From an uncultured Chlamydiae bacterium (GTDB lineage: Bacteria; Chlamydiota; Chlamydiia; Chlamydiales; Rhabdochlamydiaceae): a stretch of DNA of 42,538 bases. Shown in pieces: positions 7,456 to 16,805 of this stretch; within the stretch, counting starts at the first letter, position 1, and the number at the start of each line of letters is the position of its first letter. A model generated the notes under the pieces. It worked only from the letters and a program-made list of their open reading frames with translations. It was not told the origin of the DNA and ran no database searches. The position numbers and the translations under genes are program-made. The DNA lies in assembly GCA_945952445.1 (NCBI GenBank), contig CAMFIG010000015.1:1-42538 (forward strand), written 5' to 3'.

Positions 7456-8448
7456 ATGGAAATCTTTGTTCTTACTGTTTTTATCGTATTTTTAGGTCTT
7501 CTATTTGATTATACTAATGGTTTTCATGATGCAGCCAATGTAGTTTCTACTGTCATAGCCACTAGGGTATTAGCGCCGATGACGGCAATCGTTCTTGCCG
7601 GAGTTCTCAATATGATAGGAGCCACTCAGATCAGTAGTGTTGTAGAAACGATTACAACAGGGATTGTGAAAAGTACCAATTTGTCTCAGCTGACCATTTT
7701 ATCTGCAATTACCGGAGCCATTTGCTGGAATCTTTTGACTTGGTATTTTGGAATCCCGAGCAGCTCTTCTTATGCGTTAATTGGGGGGCTCGTCGGCGCT
7801 TCTTTATTGGCTTCTGGATGGGACTCTATTCTTTGGCAAGGGGTTTTTTATAAGGTTGTTATCCCTATGATCGTCTCTCCTTGCATAGGATATGCTGTTG
7901 CTTATGTGTTGATGAAAGGAATTTCCGCATGGGTTTCAAAAATGAAGGTGCCATGCAAATTGTTCGGCCATTTTCAGGTGGGTTCTGCAAGCGTTATGGC
8001 TCTTGCCCATGGGCTCAACGATGCGCAGAAAAGCATGGGGATCATTACTTTAGGTTTATATGCTTCAGGTTATCTCTCTTCTTATACAGTTCCTCTTTGG
8101 GTGATCCTTTCTTGTGCTCTTGTAATGGGTGTTGGGACCGCATCTGGAGGGATGCGCATTATTCGGACCGTTGGCTTTTCGATTACCAAATTGCGCCCGA
8201 TACAAGGATTTACTGCAGAAGTAAGCGCTTCTTTGATCATATTGAGTGCGAGCTTCTTAGGTATGCCTATCAGCTCTACTCATATGATTGTAGGGAGTGT
8301 AACAGGAGTCGGTGCTGCTAAAGGCATGCGCGCTGTGCGTTGGAGCATTATGAAAAAGCTTCTAATTGCTTGGATTGTGGCGATTCCCGGATCTGCGTTT
8401 GTTTCATGGATTGTCTTTCTTTTGTTGCGGTTAATTACAAACAGCTAA
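7456..8448 (+). CDS. pit: PiT-family inorganic phosphate transporter
   Basis: A 330-residue integral membrane protein of the PiT (Pi:cation symporter) family. It contains the two family signatures, GFHDAANVVSTVI near the N-terminus and GLNDAQKSMGIITLGLY near the middle, which mark the inverted repeats; both are variants of GANDVANA. FGIPSSSSYALIGG and GMPISSTHMIVGSVTG are the paired SSS/SST substrate loops. About ten hydrophobic segments are visible. I chose ATG 7456 because AAAGAG lies nine bases upstream; a longer frame from 7417 would add 13 residues but has no ribosome-binding site. It probably supplies phosphate to the cell across the inner membrane. The upstream region is shared with the divergent secreted protein. 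Confidence 0.92.
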   Translation: MEIFVLTVFIVFLGLLFDYTNGFHDAANVVSTVIATRVLAPMTAIVLAGVLNMIGATQISSVVETITTGIVKSTNLSQLTILSAITGAICWNLLTWYFGIPSSSSYALIGGLVGASLLASGWDSILWQGVFYKVVIPMIVSPCIGYAVAYVLMKGISAWVSKMKVPCKLFGHFQVGSASVMALAHGLNDAQKSMGIITLGLYASGYLSSYTVPLWVILSCALVMGVGTASGGMRIIRTVGFSITKLRPIQGFTAEVSASLIILSASFLGMPISSTHMIVGSVTGVGAAKGMRAVRWSIMKKLLIAWIVAIPGSAFVSWIVFLLLRLITNS

Positions 8449-8534
8449 TTATTAAATAACTAAAATTTAATTAAATAATAAATTGATAATTAAGTTGTAT
8501 ATATTAATAATTAAGATGAGAGAGAGGAGGATCC

Positions 8535-10673
8535 ATGAAATCAGTTTATACAAAGCAGGAATTGTCGATTTTAGATGCGGTTGATTTGCTTTCCAGCATG
8601 GCAGAAATCGATGTGACTCTATCCTTGGAAGGAGGGTTCCCTGAGCCAAATTCTTTGCACCCATTACGTTGGGTAGATCCAAACTACGCCTCTTATCAAG
8701 AAGAAGTCATTAAAGATGTATTCCAATCTGTGAAAAAATATCTCGAACAGATCTATGAAAAGGACTCAGCGCGTCTTAAAGACCCCCAAATTCAATATGG
8801 GGTGCGTGCTTTGATGTCTCTTTTAGGAGAAGCTCTAGAAAAGGTCAATAAGTTTACCCCTCTTTTTAAAAAAGAGGGCTCGAGCTTTGATGTAAAGGAA
8901 TATCGGGATCTTCAAGAATTTTATGTGTCGGCTATTAAGCCTTATCTTCCCGCCGAAGAAGACATCGAAGAGAATTGGGAAGAACAGCTTGGAATTCAAG
9001 CCGACAAGCTGCTAGAGATCCAAAAAAAAGGTGTATACGACTTAGAGGATGTAAGGAAGGATCGCAACTATGAACTTTTCTTTCTTCGCAAAGAAGACGG
9101 CAAGCCTTTTTATGATTATGATATGATCCGCCGTCTAAAGCTTCTCTATGATTTTGATCAAATCGTCAAAGATTCGGAGGGAGAGGATTTCTTTCGTAAA
9201 TGTGCAATCTTACAAGACCGGGAATTCCAAGGTATGGCTCTGGGCATTTTAAAAGGGTTAAGCCATCTCATGCATGAGTTCTATCGAGAAGCTCTTAAGC
9301 ACAAAGGAAATACTCTTGTAGCTTCTATGAGTAAAGCTTTGATGGCTTTAATGTTATGTGCAAATCCTAGGAATAGATTAGAAGAGAGCGTTTCAGAAAA
9401 AGGAGCAGCGGATTACTTTGAAGATTTTCATCACTATTTACGACAAGCTCTCAGCAGCCCTGAGTATAGACAAATGGAAGGGGCAAAACCGCAAAGCGCA
9501 AACGCTTTTCAGATGGCTGTCTATCTTTTAGTACACAAGCTATGCTCTTCTTATTTTTTAAATGTAAACAGCCAAAAAGAGATCGCTTCTCTCGTGCGTC
9601 GTATTATCCAAGCAGGGGAGTCTTTAGTCGAACCTGCTGACCAGAAAAGTTCTTGGTGGGATACTTTATCGCATGAAGATGCGCAGATCCGGGCTGTATT
9701 CAAACAAAGACCTTCCGGACCTGTGACGAAAATTGTCGAGGCTTTTATAGAATACGACATTGAAAAAGGATGGGATCCTTTTTCTCATAAAAATGTCCCC
9801 ATCCAAATTTTCGGTTTTTCTCGAGAAGGGAAAGAAGTATCTTGTCTTAGGATGCCGGTGCCTCTTAAGCAGACTTCTATTCAAGAAGCGAGCGTTGTAG
9901 AAGAATTTAAAGGGTTCATCAAATCTCTTAGCATGGAGGATCCTCCTCAGAGCTTTTTATTAGTGAATCTGCAAGATCGCACTGGCTGGGAAGAGCATGC
10001 TCGCAGTCTTTGCATAGAAGAGATGGACGTGCAAGAAAATAACTGCTTTATTTTTAGTCTTCCTAAAAATACCGATTTTTACTGGCAAAAAGAGCCATAT
10101 GCGCAATTAAAAGATGCCAACCTTTTTATCGGCCAGCTGAAAGAGCAGGTTGAAGGAGGGGGACAATGCGGGTTTTATTTTCCTAAAAATTGGAAAAAAG
10201 AGGATTTATTAGGATTTGTCTCTTTAGCTAGTAGAGAAATCCACGAGCATTTTTTCGGAAAAAAAACGGAGCTTTCCGTAGAAGAAAGAAGAGACTTTAT
10301 CGAAATCTTCTATTTTTTTCTCGTGTTGAAATGTATTGATGTTCTCGATCCAAGATGGGTGAGCTTCAGCTGCAAAGATGGGATTGATATAGGGATTGCG
10401 GCAAGTGCTGCATTCTTCTCTTGTTTGAGGCTATTGATTTCCGATCTGCCTTGGAAAGATGAAGAAGAGGACTTTTTGCTTTGGATTCTCTACACCCCGG
10501 CTTTGTTTTTAAGAAAACGAGCAATCCAGTCTGAGCATCTGTATCGATCTATTAGTGCAATCATTGCTTTCCAAAATCGATTGCAAGGGCAGCGTAAAAA
10601 AGTAATAGGATTATGTCACACTCTAGGGATAGAGCCTTTTTGGGATTCTATTGCGATCAAAAAACCAGATTAA
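8535..10673 (+). CDS. large hypothetical protein, lineage-specific
   Basis: A 712-residue soluble, mostly helical protein with no signal peptide and no clear motif. It is rich in charged residues, with Glu/Lys-rich helices in the first 250 residues and hydrophobic helices near 600-660. I do not recognise the family. The start is secure: GGAGG at 8526-8530 lies four bases before the ATG. It follows the phosphate transporter by 86 AT-rich bases and converges with yqgE with a 4-nt overlap. It lacks transmembrane segments and obvious enzyme motifs, so a structural or scaffolding role is only one possibility. Confidence 0.65.
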   Translation: MKSVYTKQELSILDAVDLLSSMAEIDVTLSLEGGFPEPNSLHPLRWVDPNYASYQEEVIKDVFQSVKKYLEQIYEKDSARLKDPQIQYGVRALMSLLGEALEKVNKFTPLFKKEGSSFDVKEYRDLQEFYVSAIKPYLPAEEDIEENWEEQLGIQADKLLEIQKKGVYDLEDVRKDRNYELFFLRKEDGKPFYDYDMIRRLKLLYDFDQIVKDSEGEDFFRKCAILQDREFQGMALGILKGLSHLMHEFYREALKHKGNTLVASMSKALMALMLCANPRNRLEESVSEKGAADYFEDFHHYLRQALSSPEYRQMEGAKPQSANAFQMAVYLLVHKLCSSYFLNVNSQKEIASLVRRIIQAGESLVEPADQKSSWWDTLSHEDAQIRAVFKQRPSGPVTKIVEAFIEYDIEKGWDPFSHKNVPIQIFGFSREGKEVSCLRMPVPLKQTSIQEASVVEEFKGFIKSLSMEDPPQSFLLVNLQDRTGWEEHARSLCIEEMDVQENNCFIFSLPKNTDFYWQKEPYAQLKDANLFIGQLKEQVEGGGQCGFYFPKNWKKEDLLGFVSLASREIHEHFFGKKTELSVEERRDFIEIFYFFLVLKCIDVLDPRWVSFSCKDGIDIGIAASAAFFSCLRLLISDLPWKDEEEDFLLWILYTPALFLRKRAIQSEHLYRSISAIIAFQNRLQGQRKKVIGLCHTLGIEPFWDSIAIKKPD

Positions 10674-11239
10674 TTTAGGCTTAAGTCTTCAGGAATCATA
10701 GAGAGGGTAGCGTACTTTCCTCCCATTTCCCTTAAAAGTGACTGCCAGACCTTTTCCGGGGGGATTTCGAAAACGTACTTATCAGATGCCGGGTATAGAA
10801 ACCACTGCCCGTTTAAGAATTCCCTTTCCAGTTGTCCAGATCCCCATCCGGAATACCCGAAGCAGAGCCGCAAGTGAGGCCCTTCTGCATCGCTGACCGC
10901 TTCTTGTAAAAATTGGAGATCGCCTCCTAAGAAGACTCCGGGACAGATTTTTAGAGTCTGTTCCGGGATTTTATCAGAGGAATGGATGAGCATCATCTGG
11001 TTGGGTTGAATCGGCCCTCCAGCGCGGATTGCAACATGAGAATTTGTAAGGTCTTTCATGTTAATGATCTCTTCAGGGAGATCGACGTTTAAAGGTTTGT
11101 TGATAATCAAGCCAAAAGAGCCGCTTATATGGTGTTCGCAGATAAGAATCACGCTTCGAAAATAGAGCCCCGGCTCAACATCGGGGCTGGCAATTAAGAA
11201 AGTGCCTTTCGTGAGGTGAGAATAGGGAAGAGATTCCAT
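10670..11239 (-). CDS. yqgE: YqgE/AlgH family (UPF0301) protein
   Basis: 189 residues of the DUF179/UPF0301 family. The hallmark segments are present: [11 protein letters not shown] near the start, [35 protein letters not shown] and [16 protein letters not shown]. The family is widespread, cytosolic, and of unsettled function; one member was named AlgH as an alginate regulator. I chose ATG at 11239, where TGATG joins the mlaD stop to this start; a TTG one codon earlier is less likely. It is the last gene of the mla operon, which suggests co-expression with lipid transport. Two flanking overlaps, with mlaD and with the convergent 712-residue gene, make this end of the operon very compact. Confidence 0.92.
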   Translation of the reverse strand: MESLPYSHLTKGTFLIASPDVEPGLYFRSVILICEHHISGSFGLIINKPLNVDLPEEIINMKDLTNSHVAIRAGGPIQPNQMMLIHSSDKIPEQTLKICPGVFLGGDLQFLQEAVSDAEGPHLRLCFGYSGWGSGQLEREFLNGQWFLYPASDKYVFEIPPEKVWQSLLREMGGKYATLSMIPEDLSLN

Positions 11240-12450
11240 CAATTTCCTTCTAGGGTATTTTGGGCTTCAATGAGTTGTTCGTTATACAGACGGAGATTGT
11301 CTGCTAATTCGTCGACATCTCGAAGAAGCTCTGCAAAATCTTTGTTAAATTGCTTGTTTTTTAGGATGTTCTCTTTATCTGGCTCCTGCTGTGCTTTTTC
11401 TATGAGCATAGACAGCCTTGCCATGGCGGTGTTGACGTCGTCGATCTCTTTTTCGAAGTAGTTTTTAAACGCGGCAGGAGAGTCCAAGGAATTCATGAGA
11501 TTTACTTTTTGGAGTCGTTGCCTTTGCCATGCTTTATTTAAGTGGAATAGGATTCCATAATGGTTGATGTCATTCATTAAAGTGTCGATCTTGCTTAGGA
11601 TTGCTGTGAAACGAAGATAGGTGTCATCCCCTTCTACGAGCTTCCCTAGAGTGCCTTTGCCAGCTGCAATATTGCCCATGACTTGATTGATTGAAACACT
11701 TGCAGATTTTATCTCTTTGACGGTGTCTCCAATATTTGAAAATACTTGCTGTTTTTGGAGTTCGGCGACGGAATCGTCAATGCGTGCCATAGCCTGTGTA
11801 AAGTTTGTGACGCCCTGTTTTGCTTCCTGGATGATACAGGACGCATTGATATCAGAAATCGCTTGTTCCGTCTGATCCATGGTGTTTTTAAAAGACTGGA
11901 TGGCTTCAGCTACAAGGTCTCCATTTTTATCTAGCCATTGATTTACATACCGAAAGGTGTCTTCCATGTCATTGGCAAGTTCAGATAGCTCTACGAAAGC
12001 ATTTTCGATCGGGTCCACAGACTGCGCGTAGATGGGTTGATTTGTGATGGGGACTGGTTCGATGCCTTTGGGAGGTATTTTAGGGATAATAGCAATCGAT
12101 TTTTCCCCTAAAAGACCCGAAGTTTGGATGGCGATCTCATCTGTGCTGTAGATCGTTACGCTCGAGTCGACTTTGAGAACAAGCTGGTAGAAATATACCC
12201 TGCCAAGTGAGTCGGAAGGTTGTTCTCTTGCATCGTGGATTTCCCTTACGGATACGACTTCTCCCACAGGCTTTCCGGCAAACATGACTCGCGTGCCAAT
12301 ACCGATCCCGTTGATGTTAGAAAAACGGACGTAATATGTTTTCTTCCCATCCCCTACAGACGGCTTTAAAAAGAGAATGAGTGAGATCGTAAAAGCGCAT
12401 GCAGCGATCATCAGCAGGCCAACGAGCATATTTTTGATTTGGTCACCCAT
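11239..12450 (-). CDS. mlaD: MlaD-like MCE-domain lipid-binding protein
   Basis: 403 residues: a single N-terminal transmembrane anchor (about 8-28, [16 protein letters not shown]), then one MCE domain (about 35-130, with [15 protein letters not shown] and [10 protein letters not shown]), then a long helical C-terminal half that is likely coiled coil. MCE proteins form hexameric rings that bind phospholipid in the periplasm and pass it between the membranes. E. coli MlaD is about 183 residues, so this is a long-tailed form. It follows the ATPase gene with an 8-nt overlap and precedes yqgE. The order permease-ATPase-MCE is the standard one for this transporter. Confidence 0.93.
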   Translation of the reverse strand: MGDQIKNMLVGLLMIAACAFTISLILFLKPSVGDGKKTYYVRFSNINGIGIGTRVMFAGKPVGEVVSVREIHDAREQPSDSLGRVYFYQLVLKVDSSVTIYSTDEIAIQTSGLLGEKSIAIIPKIPPKGIEPVPITNQPIYAQSVDPIENAFVELSELANDMEDTFRYVNQWLDKNGDLVAEAIQSFKNTMDQTEQAISDINASCIIQEAKQGVTNFTQAMARIDDSVAELQKQQVFSNIGDTVKEIKSASVSINQVMGNIAAGKGTLGKLVEGDDTYLRFTAILSKIDTLMNDINHYGILFHLNKAWQRQRLQKVNLMNSLDSPAAFKNYFEKEIDDVNTAMARLSMLIEKAQQEPDKENILKNKQFNKDFAELLRDVDELADNLRLYNEQLIEAQNTLEGN

Positions 12451-13222
12451 TGTGATTCTCCTTCAAAGAGCGAGGGTCTTTTGATATACTGTTATGTAAA
12501 AAGGTAATTAAAGGATCTTCGATTTTTAGAAAAGCATCCGGTTCTGCAATGTGGGCAATTTTTCCGTCACGAATGAGTGCAAGGCGGTCTCCAACATATA
12601 AAGCAGAAAACATATCATGCGTAACGACGATACTGGTCGCTTTGAGCTCTTTTTGTGTTTTTACAATCAACTCATTGATTTGCATAGCGATGATAGGATC
12701 AAGGCCAGTGGTTGGCTCATCATAGAGAATAACCTGAGGCCGATAGACGATGAGACGAGCTAAAGCAGCTCTTTTACGCATCCCGCCGGAGAGTTCAGAG
12801 GGCATCTTTCTTTGCGTGCCATTTAATCCCACCATTTCCAGAGCTTGCTCGACCCTTTCTTTAATCTCTTTTTCTGAATACGTTTTTCCTGTGATAGGAT
12901 CCCCATGTTCTTTTAAATAGAAAGCGGTATTTTGTTCTACGTTCATCGAGTCAAAAAGAGCGCCTCCCTGAAAAAGCATACCCATATTATGAACGGCTTT
13001 GTATAAATCCTGGCCTTTGAGATCGGAAATACAAACGCCATCGACTTCAATGGTTCCAAGATCGGGTTTAGTGATTCCTATGATATGTTTTAAAAGAACG
13101 CTTTTTCCAATGCCAGATGGCCCTAAAATGACGAGGGTTTCTCCAGTGAGGATGTCGAGATCAAGCCCCGCAAGCACTTGTAGTGGATCATATCGTTTCC
13201 AAAGATTGCGGATTCGGATCAT
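12443..13222 (-). CDS. mlaF: ABC transporter ATPase MlaF-like (lipid transport)
   Basis: A 259-residue ATP-binding subunit. Walker A is LGPSGIGKSVLLKHI near 33-47; the ABC signature is LSGGMRKRAALARL; Walker B is VILYDEPTTGLDP; the switch His is in VVTHDM. The Ser-Gly-Gly-Met-Arg-Lys-Arg form of the signature is typical of MCE-system (Mla/Ttg2A) ATPases rather than importers. It powers lipid movement through the neighbouring permease. Its ATG overlaps the stop of the permease by 4 nt, and the MCE gene overlaps its own end by 8 nt. All catalytic motifs are intact. Confidence 0.95.
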   Translation of the reverse strand: MIRIRNLWKRYDPLQVLAGLDLDILTGETLVILGPSGIGKSVLLKHIIGITKPDLGTIEVDGVCISDLKGQDLYKAVHNMGMLFQGGALFDSMNVEQNTAFYLKEHGDPITGKTYSEKEIKERVEQALEMVGLNGTQRKMPSELSGGMRKRAALARLIVYRPQVILYDEPTTGLDPIIAMQINELIVKTQKELKATSIVVTHDMFSALYVGDRLALIRDGKIAHIAEPDAFLKIEDPLITFLHNSISKDPRSLKENHNG

Positions 13223-14037
13223 AGGAACCTGGAGATTTGGCTTTTGAGAATGTTCAGAGCTACCGTCAAAAAGAAGTTAGTCAGCAAAATGCAGCAATAG
13301 GAGATCACTACGCTGTTTGTCGTGTATCTTCCAACTCCTGCAGCCCCCCCTTTGGTGATCATCCCTTTATAGCAGGAGATTGTCATAATTAAAATCCCAA
13401 AAACAAAAGCCTTTGCAACTCCTGTGAAGAAGTCAAATGTCGTAATATGGATTGGCATCGGATCGAAATAGGTGGAAGGAGCCATTCGGAAGAAATAGAC
13501 AGAGATGAGGTAGCCCCCTAAAATACCCATGATGATGCTGAAGATTGTAAGCAGTGGAGTCATGATCGTTCCGCTAATGAATCGAGGGGCGAGTAAATAC
13601 CGATTGGGATTAACTGCCATGGTTTTTAAGGCATCGATTTGCTCGGTGACCTGCATAGTGCCAATTTCAGCGCACATCGCAGCGCCGACTCTTCCTGTCA
13701 GCATAAAGGCGGTGAGAACGGGCCCAAGCTCTGTCATCATGGCTTTTGCGACCATAAGACCGGTCACGCTTGCCAGCCCCTTGTCTGCCAGTTGATAGAA
13801 AGACTGTGCAGCTAAGACCAACCCAGTAGAAAATCCTGTGATAGCCACAACGGGCAAAGAGGCAACTCCAATGTCATAGAATTGCTGCATAATAAGACGC
13901 AGCGAAGGAGGTCGTGTCAGCGAGGCAAGAATCGTATCCCAGATCAGCCGGAGATATTCGCCGATTTCAACAAGGAAAGAAGCTTTATCGGCTACTTTGT
14001 CCAGAATCGCCAAAGCTGCAGGTTGTTTGTTATCCAT
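13219..14037 (-). CDS. mlaE: MlaE-like ABC permease (lipid transport)
   Basis: A 272-residue inner-membrane permease of the MlaE/TtgB (DUF140) family. It begins with an amphipathic region and continues with five to six hydrophobic segments. Family marks include FYDIGVASLPVVAITGFSTG (about 92-111 region), GPVLTAFMLTGRVGAAMCAE and the MQVTEQIDALKTMAVNP loop that contacts the ATPase. It forms the membrane channel of the Mla system. It is the first gene of mlaE-mlaF-mlaD-yqgE. It lies about 95 bp downstream of the CheD-like gene on the same strand, so either its own promoter or readthrough is possible. Confidence 0.94.
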   Translation of the reverse strand: MDNKQPAALAILDKVADKASFLVEIGEYLRLIWDTILASLTRPPSLRLIMQQFYDIGVASLPVVAITGFSTGLVLAAQSFYQLADKGLASVTGLMVAKAMMTELGPVLTAFMLTGRVGAAMCAEIGTMQVTEQIDALKTMAVNPNRYLLAPRFISGTIMTPLLTIFSIIMGILGGYLISVYFFRMAPSTYFDPMPIHITTFDFFTGVAKAFVFGILIMTISCYKGMITKGGAAGVGRYTTNSVVISYCCILLTNFFLTVALNILKSQISRFL

Positions 14038-14132
14038 CTCGTGCGCTATTTAAAATTATTTCTTTATTAACCGCATTGTAAACGAAGCAGTCGATTCGGG
14101 TCAAATAGGAAGAAACTCTAAAAGCGAATATT

Positions 14133-14798
14133 TTAGATCACATAGACTTTGAGTTGAGCTGAGCGCTCAAAACTATGCTGAGCCCAGAAAATGTCTTCAA
14201 CAGTCAGCTTGCGATAATGCAAGGGATTATTTACGAGGGGATCGTATGCTTGAAAAGAGCCGGAGCGCAGATCAAGAGATAGGCTCTGTGAAGGACTTTC
14301 TTCAGATAGAAGGTGTTCTGCGGAGAGGATTTTAAATGCAATAGATGGATGGGAGAAAGAGGTGATTGTTTGGTGTATGGCAATCAAGGTTTTTTGAGAG
14401 ATGGGATCAGAGATGATGCCACCTTTAAGCGTGATGTGAAAATTTGTTTTTAGATGTTTTAAGTATTTCTGTACCATTAGGTAAATAGCTTTAGCTCCTA
14501 TAATTACTTCATCAGCATGGCTAAAGTGAGCGAGAAATCCTACTTTGTGCACTGGATCGTATCCGGATAAGATCACACAAGGTCCGGCTCCATAAGAGGC
14601 TAAAATAGGTTTGGCACTGTAGGCTGAGCCAAAGACTATTTCAGACTGAAATACTTCCATTACAGTGTCTTGTATCTTAATAGCGAGCCTTGGAGAAAGC
14701 GCGCAGCTTTCTTCTCTTTCTGTAACTTCTTCATTTTCAGTAATAAAAAGATAGTTGATTTCTGGCGAGGTTCTTCCTGAATAGATAGACAAGCTCAT
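14133..14798 (-). CDS. CheD-like glutamine-deamidase-fold protein
   Basis: 221 residues. The central block SYGAGPC (68-74) followed by VGFLAH (86-91) matches the CheD core. In CheD of Thermotoga the catalytic set is Thr, Cys six residues later, and His 17 residues after the Cys. Here there is Ser68, Cys74 and His91 at exactly that spacing, with YDPVHKVG between them. A later KGG (KGGIIS, around 144) fits the CheD KIAGGA segment. CheD deamidates receptor glutamines in chemotaxis. No chemotaxis genes are seen in this window, and obligate intracellular chlamydiae generally lack them, so another target is likely. The first 55 and last 60 residues are unlike CheD. Ser for Thr is conservative. The assignment is inference from motif spacing. 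Confidence 0.6.
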   Translation of the reverse strand: MSLSIYSGRTSPEINYLFITENEEVTEREESCALSPRLAIKIQDTVMEVFQSEIVFGSAYSAKPILASYGAGPCVILSGYDPVHKVGFLAHFSHADEVIIGAKAIYLMVQKYLKHLKTNFHITLKGGIISDPISQKTLIAIHQTITSFSHPSIAFKILSAEHLLSEESPSQSLSLDLRSGSFQAYDPLVNNPLHYRKLTVEDIFWAQHSFERSAQLKVYVI

Positions 14799-14934
14799 AA
14801 AATCTCTAACTAATTATTTACAAATAATAGCATTTAATTGTTAATTTAATATAAAGTTTATTTTAGTTGGATTGTTATAAAGTTCATGTGAATGGACTTA
14901 AAAAATCCGTGAGATGCGTATGCTCTATCTGGAA

Positions 14935-14957
14935 TCCCTGGCTTTAGCCATAGGGGG
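14935..14957. other. small imperfect hairpin upstream of the DUF1653 gene
   Basis: CCCTGGC, a TTTA loop, and GCCATAGGG form a 7-bp stem with a two-base bulge. A T-run follows only about 20 bases later, so it is not a clean terminator. It lies in the 298-bp gap between the CheD-like and DUF1653 genes, where no convincing promoter or other gene was seen. Boundaries are approximate. Confidence 0.2.
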
Positions 14958-15096
14958 AGGTTAGGCTAATTTTTTGCAAAAAATGGTTGTAAAATCACCG
15001 TAGATTAAAACTTCAAAAATCATTAATGTATTTCTTCAATCTGGGGAGTGTGAGCTCTCATTTTTATTGGTACAAAAAAGCAAAAGGAAACCCTCC

Positions 15097-15348
15097 ATGA
15101 TCCAAGAAGTTTTAACCGGTTTCTCGCCAGCTGCAAAATCAATCATAGTTGGCAGTCTTTATGAGCATTATAAGGGTCATCGTTACAAGATTATTGGAAT
15201 CGCCCGCCATAGCGAGACGCTAGAAGAGCTAGTAGTCTACCAAGCTCTGTATGGAGAAGGCGATATATGGGTACGTCCGTTGAGTATGTTTCTAGAAAAC
15301 ATTGTGATTGATGGAGTATTGCAGCCGAGATTCAAATTGGTTGAATAG
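15097..15348 (+). CDS. DUF1653 domain protein
   Basis: 83 residues of the small DUF1653 family. The conserved pattern Y-x-H-Y-K-G (YEHYKGHRY), ARHSETLEELVVYQ, LYGEGDIWVRP and PRFK is complete. The function of the family is unknown; it is common across bacteria as a stand-alone domain. I chose ATG 15097 because AAAGGA lies eight bases upstream. A TTG at 15067 would add ten residues and lacks a ribosome-binding site. The gene is followed at once by a bidirectional terminator hairpin. Confidence 0.88.
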   Translation: MIQEVLTGFSPAAKSIIVGSLYEHYKGHRYKIIGIARHSETLEELVVYQALYGEGDIWVRPLSMFLENIVIDGVLQPRFKLVE

Positions 15349-15363
15349 TCTAAAGTATCTCAG

Positions 15364-15390
15364 AATCTACGGACTTTTCATCCGTAGATT
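15364..15390. terminator. bidirectional terminator between DUF1653 and translocon block
   Basis: AATCTACGGA (15364-15373) and TCCGTAGATT (15381-15390) are perfect 10-bp inverted repeats with a 7-nt loop. It sits between two convergent genes ending at 15348 and 15408. A short T-rich stretch follows on the plus strand (TTTCT) and the A-rich left flank gives a short run on the minus strand. It is well placed to end both transcripts. Confidence 0.75.
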
Positions 15391-15407
15391 TCTAGGAAAA
15401 GCAAGGC

Positions 15408-15869
15408 CTAGTGGACTCGCTCCATTTGCTGGATTGAGCTCACTGTTTGGAGCATCTGCTGTATTTGCGAGCTCATATCATCTCGAGCTTTTTGGATTGC
15501 TTGGATGTTGAGCTCGGTCATCCTACGTGCTCCCTCGCTTTTTGTGGCAGGGCCTTGAGCGAGTAAGCGCCCGGCTTCGCCAAGCTGAGGAAGGGCTTGA
15601 GAGGCCGTTTTGCATACGTTGCGGACTAGTTCCGCAGAAAAAGGCTGCATTTTATCTGCAAAGTTGCCAGCGATCCCTGCAGCTCCGGAGAAGACTGTGG
15701 AGACTCCCGTTATCCAAGCTTGTGCTCGCGTCCAAAACACCATGTTTTGAGTTAAATCTTGGTATTTTTCTGTCGATAAACGATGCATTTCGAGCAGATC
15801 AGAATAGACGGTATTTAATGTTTTACTCAGTTCCCCGAGTACTTTCATGGTTTCTCTAGCTTCGCTCAT
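15408..15869 (-). CDS. small type III translocator-like protein (possible CopD/YopD role)
   Basis: A 153-residue helical protein. Residues 42-70 are a Trp- and Gly-containing hydrophobic stretch (FWTRAQAWITGVSTVFSGAA), and both flanks are amphipathic helices; the C-terminus is Gln/Met-rich and likely coiled coil. It is the last gene of the operon after the chaperone and the CopB-like gene, the place held by the second translocator in chlamydial clusters. It is much smaller than CopD of Chlamydia, so it could be a minimal second translocator, or an associated helical component. Eight bases separate it from the preceding gene. Role inferred from context and hydrophobic pattern. Confidence 0.55.
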   Translation of the reverse strand: MSEARETMKVLGELSKTLNTVYSDLLEMHRLSTEKYQDLTQNMVFWTRAQAWITGVSTVFSGAAGIAGNFADKMQPFSAELVRNVCKTASQALPQLGEAGRLLAQGPATKSEGARRMTELNIQAIQKARDDMSSQIQQMLQTVSSIQQMERVH

Positions 15870-15877
15870 GAGTCCTC

Positions 15878-16801
15878 TTATGCTTGGATGGCTTTTTGGT
15901 TGGCTGCAATACAGAGTTGGATCTGTTTTTCAGCTTGTTTTTGCAATTCTTTGAGATATTGCATGCAATGCTTAATCCAAAGACTGACATCTTCGGAGAT
16001 AAATTTTTCTAAAGAGATCTTCGAGCTCACTTCTTCTAAATCGGCTTGTGTAAGCAAAAGCTTTGTGTCGCTGATCCCTTTGCCTACAGTGGTTACGAGT
16101 TGATAGATTCCTAGGGTTTGCTGAAGAACGGCAAAGCCCTGCTGTGCAAGGTTGAGACCTCCCCAGATAGTGCCTCCGATAGATCCAGCAATGCTGCACA
16201 GAGAGCTGATGCCTCCGACTGCGGTCGGGAGCCAAAAAGCAAGCTTGCGTTGGAGTTCTTCATTGTCATGGGCCAGTTTTTTGGCAATCCAATCCCAGCT
16301 TCCTGACTCTGTCATAGCAAAGTTCGCAATCGACATGATCCCCGAGGCGATAAGGGCAGCGCCAATGAGTGTTCCTCCTCCTGAGGCTGTCAAAGCGATC
16401 CCAAAGACGATGCTAAAGGCAGAAAGAATACAGGATCCGATTTTTTTTAATAAGCTCCATACTCCATTTTCTTGGGCCCTTGCTGCAGCTTCTTTGAGTT
16501 TTTGGGCGTTTTCTAAGGAGAGTTCCTTGATTTTTTGTGTGCTAGAAACGATCGCATGGCGAAAAGCTTTTAAGAGATCTTCTCCTACATTATGGATTTC
16601 ATTCATGACGTTGATGAAAGAATGCTCGTTAAAGCGGTCGGGCGAAGGGAGCGTTGGAGGTGAAAATAGGGGAGCTGTAGAAGAGTGTGTTTCAGAAGGT
16701 TCCCAAACTACAGAAGGAGTGGCAGACGAGGATGGAGGAACCGAACAAAAATCGTTGTGTGTAGGGGAAAGAGATCGAGCTGACGCAACAGGATATACCA
16801 T
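15878..16801 (-). CDS. copB: type III secretion translocator, CopB/YopB-like
   Basis: 307 residues. The first ~55 residues are disordered, Ser/Pro/Thr-rich, as in secreted substrates. A helical stretch (60-118) leads to a long glycine-rich hydrophobic hairpin (about 121-163, with ALTASGGGTLIGAALIA) and a second hydrophobic region (about 190-225, GGISSLCSIAGSIGG). A helical C-terminus follows. This is the layout of YopB/CopB pore-forming translocators, which insert into the host membrane to admit effectors. It starts four bases after the LcrH-type chaperone gene, the usual pairing. The precise family member (CopB or CopB2) cannot be decided by eye. Confidence 0.75.
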   Translation of the reverse strand: MVYPVASARSLSPTHNDFCSVPPSSSATPSVVWEPSETHSSTAPLFSPPTLPSPDRFNEHSFINVMNEIHNVGEDLLKAFRHAIVSSTQKIKELSLENAQKLKEAAARAQENGVWSLLKKIGSCILSAFSIVFGIALTASGGGTLIGAALIASGIMSIANFAMTESGSWDWIAKKLAHDNEELQRKLAFWLPTAVGGISSLCSIAGSIGGTIWGGLNLAQQGFAVLQQTLGIYQLVTTVGKGISDTKLLLTQADLEEVSSKISLEKFISEDVSLWIKHCMQYLKELQKQAEKQIQLCIAANQKAIQA

Positions 16802-16805
16802 AAGA

